A stretch of 64,000 nucleotides of DNA from Microbacterium terregens (GTDB lineage Bacteria > Pseudomonadota > Alphaproteobacteria > Sphingomonadales > Sphingomonadaceae): NCBI RefSeq assembly GCF_027922045.1, contig NZ_BSEX01000006.1, positions 160,784 through 224,783 of the forward strand, written 5' to 3'. Position numbers and translations under genes: made by a program. Below are positions 58,063-64,000 of the stretch, one piece after another (the first letter of the stretch is position 1; each line of letters begins with the position of its first letter). The notes under the pieces were generated by a model that worked only from the letters and a program-made list of their open reading frames with translations, had not been told where the DNA came from and ran no database searches.

Positions 58063-58626
58063 GCACCGGCTGCAAGGCGCCACGCGGCAGCGGACGCCCA
58101 GGTGCGGAGGGTCCTTGTCCGCAAGATCGCACCGGCCTTCCCTTCGAAGCCGCTCCTCGCGTCGTGCCTCCGCCGCCGGAACACGCGCCGGTTTCGACGC
58201 CACCGCTGCCTCTTCGGTCACGAAAGCCGACTGCTTCACCGCGAGATGAAGCGCGCTCTGGTGGAGCAGAGTTGCCCCTGGGTCGTGGGTGCTGGGTGCT
58301 GGGTGCCGGGTGCCGGGTGCTGGGTGCTCGCGCTTCTCGCCGCCCCGGACAACCCGCCCCCCCCGCCCCCGGCCCAGGCCCAGGCCCATCGGCACCGTTG
58401 ACCGGGAACGCTGGTTCGGCGGGCGATACAAATGGGTTCGGGGTCGGCGCCTCGGGAACCGGGAGCCGGAGCGGGACAACACGGGCGTCAGCAGTCAACG
58501 CGGCGCGGCGGAACCTGCGATCGCGGCAGCGCGCTGGGTCAGGCGCCTCGACCTCCGGGGGTTGCCCCCCTCGATCCCGTCACGGCTCCGCAAGCGCGGC
58601 ACCTCTGGCACGGCCTACCCGGTCTG
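58063..58626. other. 564-base intergenic stretch without a supported gene
   Basis: Open frames here have repetitive, low-complexity products. The stretch holds six tandem GGGTGCY heptamers (58287-58328) and a C-rich tract with repeated GGCCCA units (58353-58388). TTGACC at 58398 could be part of a promoter, but no good -10 follows. It lies between two convergent genes. Confidence 0.6.
58287..58328. repeat. heptanucleotide tandem repeat, six copies of GGGTGCY
   Basis: GGGTGCT, GGGTGCT, GGGTGCC, GGGTGCC, GGGTGCT, GGGTGCT occur without interruption (42 bases). A seven-base unit changes frame with each copy, so copy number could vary by slippage. No gene is affected. Confidence 0.9.
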
Positions 58627-60762
58627 TCAGATGCGGGTGCCGCGATACCATTGCAGCAACAGCCGCCCGAGGAACCGCATATTCCCGATCAGGTAGCGGC
58701 GGGCAAGGCGGCGCGGTTCCTGCACGAGCCGGAACATCCATTCACACCGGGCCCTCCGCACCCAGTAGGGCGCGCGACGGACCTCTCCGGCGAGGAAGTC
58801 GAGATAGGCACCCACCGCCATCGTGATCGCCCCCAGTTCGCGATGATGGGCGGCGCACCAGATTTCCTGGCGCGGATGCCCCATCCCCACCAGCACCAGA
58901 TCGGGGGTGCTTGCGCGAATCCGGGCGATGAGCTCGGGCGTCTCGGCATCGGTGAAGAAGCCGTGGGCGGTGCCGACCACACGGTGCCGAGGCGCGCGTT
59001 CGCGCAGAGCTCGGGCGGCTTGCTCCCCGACGCCGGGCGCACTGCCGACCAGGAAGATGCGCAGGCTCCCTGCCGCACGCTCCAGCACCTGGTCCACCAG
59101 GTCGGTGCCGGCCAGGTTCTCCTGGAACGGTCTTCCGAACAGCACCGAGCTTGGCAGGTCGATGCCAATCCCGTCGTTGACCACCAGCGCCTGGGCCAGC
59201 GCGGCGGCAAAGGCCGGATCGCGCTGTGCGGTGTTGGCCGTGTGGGCGTTGCAGAATGCCACGAACAGCGGACGCCGTGCAGGGCTGGAAAGGCACCGGT
59301 CGATCCGGCGCAGGAACTCGCGCCGGCAGGACACGGTCACCGAGACCTGCCCGATGCGCCGGCGGCTGCGCCCCAGCGCACGCAGGTAGATGCCGCCGAT
59401 CGCATCCGCCGCGCCCGTCCAGCCGAAGGAGGCCAGCCGGCGTCGCCGCTCGTCCGCATCCGGTGCCGCCCGAAGCCCCGCGTCTACTTCGGCGAGCGTT
59501 TGCGCCACGCTGTCGGGATCGGGAGCGAAGCGGGTCCGGGTGCCATAATCCGCCCGCGCGAGGGTCCGCCGGAAGGCCGGGATGTCGCTCAGCACCGGAT
59601 AGAGACCGGCTGCCATCGCCTCCACCGCCGCGATCCCGAACCCCTCATAGGCCGAAGCGCAGACATAGACGCTGCTGCGCCCGATCAACCCGCGCAACTC
59701 GGCATCGCCGGGCCAGGGATGAATCTCCACCGCCTCCGCCATGCCGGACTGCCGGGCCTGCTCGGTAAGCGCGTCCGGCTCCACCCCCATGGGTCGACCG
59801 GCCAGGATCAGGCGCCAGGATGCGTCCTGGCGATGCACCTCCGCGAACCAGCCGATCAGCTGATCCAGCCCCTTGTTGGGCGCGAGCCGGCCGAAATAGA
59901 TCATGGTGCGCGCGGCCGGATCGGCGCAGCCGTCGAACTTGGCGAGATCGACGCCGTTCTCCACGGTCTCCAGTCCCTCCGCCCGGATCCTGCGGAACTG
60001 CGCCTCGTCGCTGACGCTGGAGGGGATGATGGCAGCGAAGCCCCGCAGGCTGCGCCGCGTGACGTGGTGAAAGAACAATCGCTTGGCCCGGGCCGCGAAG
60101 GGCGTGTGGAAGAAACCGCCATGTGTCGACAGCACCAGCCGCTTGCGGTGCAGCCCGCGCGTCACGGCCAGGAAATCGCAAAAAAAGTCGACCCCGTGAA
60201 CATGCACCAGATCGGCATCCTTGAGCGCGCGGAGCACGCCGGGGGCGATCGGGTAGCGCTTGGATCCCCACCAGGGCAGCCGCTGCACCTCCAGCCGGTC
60301 GATCCACTCCCGTGCCGGCAGCCGCGCCTGCTGCGGTTGATCGAAGATGCGATCCAGGGTCACGATCCGCACCCCCATGCCGGCCGCGCGCTGCTGGAGC
60401 GCGAGCTGCCGGACATAATCCTCCATCCCGCCGACGCCGGGCGCGAACTGCCGGACGACGTGGACCACGCGCAGCCCGTGGAAGAGCGAAGGGCAGAATG
60501 GCTCGTCGGACACAGCCTGCCGGGTCGCTGTGCGCAAATCCCGGCTGTGCGGCGGTTCCCGACCGACGCTTTCTTCCTGCGTCACCCTGAGGGTGCCGGT
60601 GAGCTCCTCCCCCCGTGCCATATGGCTCGCGGCGGCTGAACGATCGGCCAAGGCGGAAAGCTGCTGCGGCCCCGAGAGCGCGCGGACACGATCCACGTCG
60701 GCTGGAGGTTCGTCCCTGAGATCGGCGGCATCCTCCCCGGCCGAGTCAGGCGTGACAGCCAT
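58627..60762 (-). CDS. bifunctional glycosyltransferase: GT4 domain fused to WecG/TagA/CpsF (GT26) domain
   Basis: A 711-residue protein with two enzymes in one reading frame. After a roughly 90-residue polar leader, a GT4 domain runs to about residue 420: VVHVVRQFAPGVGGMEDYVR, LVLSTHGGFFHTPFAARAKR, MIYFGRLAPNKGLDQLIGWF and VCASAYEGFGIAAVEAMAAG. The GT26 domain follows: VVNDGIGIDLPSSVLFGRPF, RIFLVGSAPGVGEQAARALR, HGFFTDAETPELIARIRAST and VLVGMGHPRQEIW. In xanthan-type loci these activities are separate (GumH, GumM). The gene probably acts in exopolysaccharide assembly. The start at 60762 has AGGGG upstream; 60915 is the frame limit. Confidence 0.88.
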   Translation of the reverse strand: MAVTPDSAGEDAADLRDEPPADVDRVRALSGPQQLSALADRSAAASHMARGEELTGTLRVTQEESVGREPPHSRDLRTATRQAVSDEPFCPSLFHGLRVVHVVRQFAPGVGGMEDYVRQLALQQRAAGMGVRIVTLDRIFDQPQQARLPAREWIDRLEVQRLPWWGSKRYPIAPGVLRALKDADLVHVHGVDFFCDFLAVTRGLHRKRLVLSTHGGFFHTPFAARAKRLFFHHVTRRSLRGFAAIIPSSVSDEAQFRRIRAEGLETVENGVDLAKFDGCADPAARTMIYFGRLAPNKGLDQLIGWFAEVHRQDASWRLILAGRPMGVEPDALTEQARQSGMAEAVEIHPWPGDAELRGLIGRSSVYVCASAYEGFGIAAVEAMAAGLYPVLSDIPAFRRTLARADYGTRTRFAPDPDSVAQTLAEVDAGLRAAPDADERRRRLASFGWTGAADAIGGIYLRALGRSRRRIGQVSVTVSCRREFLRRIDRCLSSPARRPLFVAFCNAHTANTAQRDPAFAAALAQALVVNDGIGIDLPSSVLFGRPFQENLAGTDLVDQVLERAAGSLRIFLVGSAPGVGEQAARALRERAPRHRVVGTAHGFFTDAETPELIARIRASTPDLVLVGMGHPRQEIWCAAHHRELGAITMAVGAYLDFLAGEVRRAPYWVRRARCEWMFRLVQEPRRLARRYLIGNMRFLGRLLLQWYRGTRI

Positions 60763-61496
60763 ACCCCTGCGGCCGAAGCTTCGGGCCCTCCCCCGCAGCC
60801 GCGTCGGCAAGTTAGCGGCCACGGCCCGCCCGCTCTGAATCATCCTGGCTGCGACGTCCGCCGCTTGCCACCGACGCGGTGTGCGGCGGAGTGGGGGCAG
60901 CACCCCGCCGCACACCTACTCGCCCGAACGCAGCGCCCATCGCAGCTTCCGTAGGACGGCACCATGAAGCGAGTGGTGCAATCGAAGCCGACGCTATGCC
61001 GCTACGCCCAGCCGAGTTCTCCCCGCGCTTGGGACCTTGTAAGACACGGAGCAAGGTTCTCGTGCCTCCCGGCGACTGCGCAACAAGTTCAATGCGACGA
61101 TGCGATGATCGCTGCGCATATTCCTGCGGGACCCGGCAAGACCTACAAGCATGGTGTAGCACCTCCCTCGCCCCCCTTTCGGCCAACGGACTATGGGGAG
61201 AGTTTAGCTACCTCATACCTTCAGGCCAGCGGACTTGGGTTCAAGCTGGATGCTTGTCTATCCGTTTCAAACGAACTGAACGTTGATGTCAGAGACAATC
61301 AAAAGAACCTCACTTGAACGCAGCTGGACTCGTACGATGCCCTGACGTCAGTGAAGCTGTGTCAGAATAGCAACAGCCAAGTTTTCCTGTAGCGACACGG
61401 TCTTGGATACTTGCAAATCCGCAAGTGTTGGCGTCCTATTGTCCGACATTAAGCGAGCGGCCAAAGCCGCCATAATGACAATCCTGGGGAGGATGT
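60763..61496. other. 734-base intergenic stretch, partly low-GC, before the TonB receptor
   Basis: No supported gene. From about 61190 to 61440 the GC content falls well below that of the neighbours. Dyads seen: CAAGC/GCTTG (61242-61256), CTGACGTCAG (61342-61351, perfect) and ACTTGC/GCAAGT (61409-61426). These may be operators for the receptor gene. CCGAAGCTTCGG (near 60771-60782) lies just upstream of the glycosyltransferase start. Confidence 0.5.
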
Positions 61497-64000
61497 ATGA
61501 TCAAGGGAAGGCGTCTTTGCGTCACCACTTCCGTGCTCGCACTGCTGACGAGCGCACCAGCGGCATGGGGCCAGGACGTGCAGGCACCCGCGGCGGGCCA
61601 GGCGACCACCGGGCAATCGACGCCCGATCCGGTGCCGGTCACGGCGCCGACGCAGCCGAATGAAGCCGCCGGCGACGCCATTGTCGTTACTGGCGTGCGC
61701 CGGAGCCTGGAAAGCGCCGCCGCGATCAAGCGCAATGCGGACGGGATCGTCGATGCCATCGTCGCGGAGGACATCGGCAAGCTTCCCGACACCTTCGCCT
61801 CGGCAGCGCTGGCGCGGGTTCCGGGCGTGCAGGTGACGCGTGGCGCTGGCGAGGCGGCGGGGGTTCAGGTTCGCGGCCTGCCCGACCTCTCCACCACCTA
61901 CAACGATCGCGAGATCTTCACCGCCGAAGGGCGCTTCGTGGCGATCCAGGACTTTCCGGCGGGCACCGTCGCCGCCTTGGAAGTCTACAAGAACGGCACC
62001 GCCGACCGGATCGAGGGCGGCATCGGCGGCCAGGTGAACGTCCGCGGCCGCAAGCCGTTCGACTTCAAGGGGCTCGAGGTCTCGGGCTCATTGAACGGGG
62101 TGAACTGGGAACAGTCCAGCGAGCTTACCTGGAACGGGAACCTGCTGGTCAGCAATCGCTGGGAAACCGGCGCGGGTGAGATCGGGTTGCTGGTCAACGC
62201 GTCTTATGTCGGACTGAACTATCTGGATGCGACGCGCGAACAGTCGCTCGTGATCGGTACGACCACTGCCGCAAACGCCCCTGCGGCGGGTGCCGGCATC
62301 CGCTATCCCGATGCGCAGGGCCGGTTCACCAGCAACGGCGATCGCTTCCGCCCATCGGCCAACGCAGCATTCCAGTGGAAGCCGACGCCGGAGTTGGAGA
62401 TTTACGCGGACGGCCTCTACCAGGGTTTCCGCAGCAAGGACTCCAATCAGTGGATGTTCGTGCCGATCTTCGGCGGCGCCGGCTTCCAGCTGAACAATCT
62501 CACCACCCGAGAAGGCAATGGCAACATTGCCCAGAGCGCGACCGTTGTGGGTGCCAATGCCCCTGACGGCTACTACACCTCTGCCCAGGGCCATACCGAC
62601 ACGTTCCAGGTCGGCGGCGGCGCGATCTGGCGTCGCGGCGGCCTCCAGATCTCCGGCGACGTGGCCTACACGGACAGCAAATACACGTTCAACCTGATCA
62701 ACCTGGACTATGCCTTTGCAAGCTCCCCGGCGCGCAACGTCGTCTTCGAGTCGCCGGGCCAGGATGGCGGCCCCAGCTTCGAGTTCGTCGACTTCGACGT
62801 GACCGACCCCGCGAACTTCATCGCGCGCGGCCTGTTCCAGGAGCGTCTGGAAGTCAGCGGAAAGGACATCCAGACGCGCGGGGACGTGCAGTATGAATTC
62901 GACGGGGGCTTCCTGCAGCGCGTCCAGTTCGGCGTGCGCTACAACGATCGCGATGCGACGCGGGACCGCGGCGCGCCGTATGTGAACACGATCGGCGGCA
63001 CCAACGTGCTGGACCTGCGGATCCCGATCTCCAGCCTGCCCGTGACGGTCGAACCCACGCAGCCGGCGTTCACCTATAACGACACGTTCCCGATCCGCAG
63101 GTTCGCCGGGGTGTCGGCAAAGAGCCTCAGGGACAATATCGCCGAACTTCGGAGCTTCTTCGAGGCACCCGCCGGTCCGCCGGAGTTCAACCCGACGGAG
63201 AATTTTCGCGCCAACGAAAAGGCGCTCGCCGGCTATGCGCAGATCAAATACGGGTTCGACCTGAGCGGCTCGATGACCGTCGATGGTCTCCTCGGCCTGC
63301 GCGCGATCAAGACCAAGACCCGGATCAGCGGCTTCATCCGCGACGAAACCGGCGGTGCCACGACGCCGACGTTCGTTCCGACGACGGCCAAGAACGACTA
63401 CACCGATTACCTCCCCAATGTGAGCGCGCGCGTGCGCTTCAACGAGGAGCTTCAACTGCGCCTGGCCTACAACCAGACGCGGACGCGGCCGAACTTCTTC
63501 GACCTCAATCCGACCCTCACCGTCGGCCCGCCCCCCACGATCCCGCCCGAGTGCACGGAGGACCCGTCGCTGCCGCAGTGCGCCCCGAACAGCAACCTGC
63601 GCACCATCACCGGCGGCAATCCCAATCTGAAGCCACTCACTTCCGACAACTATGACATCAGCCTGGAGTGGTATTTCTCGCGCTCGGGCTCGCTCACGGG
63701 CGCGCTGTTCCAGCGCGACGCGCAGGGCTTCATCTCCCGCGTCGCGATTTCGCCGGTCGACATCGGCTATGGCCCGTCGCGGCTCGACCTGCCGGAAAAC
63801 ACGGGCGACACCCGCTTCCGCGGCGCCGAGGTGTCGTTCACCAGCTTCCTCGACATCGACGGTATCCCGGAGTGGATGAAGGGCTTCGGCATCCAGGCCA
63901 ACGGCACCTACATCGACTCGAAGGGCGATCTCGCCAGCGGTCTCGCAAGCTCCCCCAATGTGCTGGGCGAGCAGCAGCGGTTCACCGGGGTGTCCAAGTG
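61497..64000 (+). CDS. TonB-dependent receptor (cut by window edge)
   Basis: At least 834 residues of an outer-membrane transporter. A signal peptide (TTSVLALLTSAPAAWGQ) precedes the TonB box-like IVVTGVRRSLESAAAIKRNA. The plug domain (DAIVAEDIGKLPDTFASAAL, RVPGVQVTRGAGEAAGVQVR) follows. The barrel begins with GQVNVRGRKPFDF. The type resembles TonB receptors of Xanthomonas and Caulobacter that import plant carbohydrates, but the cargo is unknown. GGGGAGGATGT directly precedes the start at 61497; a second ATG at 61493 is in another frame. The C terminus is outside the window. Confidence 0.92.
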   Translation, partial: MIKGRRLCVTTSVLALLTSAPAAWGQDVQAPAAGQATTGQSTPDPVPVTAPTQPNEAAGDAIVVTGVRRSLESAAAIKRNADGIVDAIVAEDIGKLPDTFASAALARVPGVQVTRGAGEAAGVQVRGLPDLSTTYNDREIFTAEGRFVAIQDFPAGTVAALEVYKNGTADRIEGGIGGQVNVRGRKPFDFKGLEVSGSLNGVNWEQSSELTWNGNLLVSNRWETGAGEIGLLVNASYVGLNYLDATREQSLVIGTTTAANAPAAGAGIRYPDAQGRFTSNGDRFRPSANAAFQWKPTPELEIYADGLYQGFRSKDSNQWMFVPIFGGAGFQLNNLTTREGNGNIAQSATVVGANAPDGYYTSAQGHTDTFQVGGGAIWRRGGLQISGDVAYTDSKYTFNLINLDYAFASSPARNVVFESPGQDGGPSFEFVDFDVTDPANFIARGLFQERLEVSGKDIQTRGDVQYEFDGGFLQRVQFGVRYNDRDATRDRGAPYVNTIGGTNVLDLRIPISSLPVTVEPTQPAFTYNDTFPIRRFAGVSAKSLRDNIAELRSFFEAPAGPPEFNPTENFRANEKALAGYAQIKYGFDLSGSMTVDGLLGLRAIKTKTRISGFIRDETGGATTPTFVPTTAKNDYTDYLPNVSARVRFNEELQLRLAYNQTRTRPNFFDLNPTLTVGPPPTIPPECTEDPSLPQCAPNSNLRTITGGNPNLKPLTSDNYDISLEWYFSRSGSLTGALFQRDAQGFISRVAISPVDIGYGPSRLDLPENTGDTRFRGAEVSFTSFLDIDGIPEWMKGFGIQANGTYIDSKGDLASGLASSPNVLGEQQRFTGVSK

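Noticed and set aside
58063..58626. A CRISPR-like array suggested by repeated heptamers
   Set aside because: The repeats are seven-base units without spacers. No cas genes are present.
58432..60639. A 735-codon plus-strand frame opposite the glycosyltransferase
   Set aside because: The minus strand encodes two well-conserved glycosyltransferase domains. The plus frame has low-complexity, His/Gln/Arg-rich composition and no ribosome site.
60879..61317. Several short open frames in the gap before the TonB receptor
   Set aside because: They overlap one another in different frames, lack ribosome sites and show no protein-like pattern. I see no transposase remnant in them either.

Overview
The window is chromosomal DNA of a high-GC alphaproteobacterium, almost certainly a sphingomonad (Sphingomonas or a close relative). 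This is inferred from gene content and order: a suf operon led by an Rrf2 regulator, a TonB-dependent receptor of the Xanthomonas/Caulobacter type, sphingomonad-type small proteins (DUF2093, DUF2171), many ATGA/GTGA/TTGA start-stop overlaps, and intergenic palindromic repeats. I saw no rRNA, tRNA, CRISPR array, prophage or intact insertion sequence.

Layout. 1-4060: NAD(P)H-hydrate repair enzyme (cut by the edge), histidine phosphatase, aconitase. 4060-4500: a probable small RNA and a second hairpin. 4.5-16.3 kb: housekeeping genes (GNAT, mtnP, sodC, M23 peptidase, xseA, purD, CNNM/CBS protein, OmpA-like lipoprotein, tadA, rpmB, phytase-like protein, glycine-zipper protein). 16.3-20.4 kb: a minus-strand run of molybdenum hydroxylase large subunit, hemH and an acetoacetyl-CoA reductase. 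20.5-23.7 kb: the lgt-midA-GNAT-pgeF operon. 24-29.4 kb: tgt, an M16 peptidase and a cell-wall hydrolase. 30-35.2 kb: a TetR regulator and a ybbP-ybbA/tesA locus. 36.1-42.0 kb: a complete rrf2-sufBCDS-sufT-sufA operon. 42.2-47.0 kb: pyrD, ferredoxin, alkylbase DNA glycosylase, membrane proteins, amidase. 47.4-51.1 kb: nrdA and nrdB (class I ribonucleotide reductase), separated by two small genes. 51.2-56.9 kb: a copper island with cueR and a copper P-type ATPase on one strand, and a multicopper oxidase plus copB on the other. 57.0-58.1 kb: three tightly spaced unknown genes, the middle one with a DUF2384 (MbcA/ParS-like) region. 58.6-60.8 kb: a glycosyltransferase fusing a GT4 and a GT26 (WecG/TagA/CpsF) enzyme. 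61.5 kb to the end: a TonB-dependent receptor cut by the window edge.

How the parts work together. The copper island looks like one regulon: the intergenic region carries two divergent promoters, each with a 15-bp dyad inside a 19-bp spacer, as expected for a MerR-family activator such as CueR. The suf operon is headed by its own probable Fe-S-sensing repressor, with two inverted repeats upstream of the regulator. Aconitase, ferredoxin and the molybdenum hydroxylase family depend on Fe-S clusters. Two families of intergenic palindromic elements (three and two copies) lie at gene 3' ends.

Most worth following up: the GT4-GT26 fusion, the DUF2384 trio, the mirrored copper promoters, the candidate sRNA behind acnA, and the palindromic repeat families.
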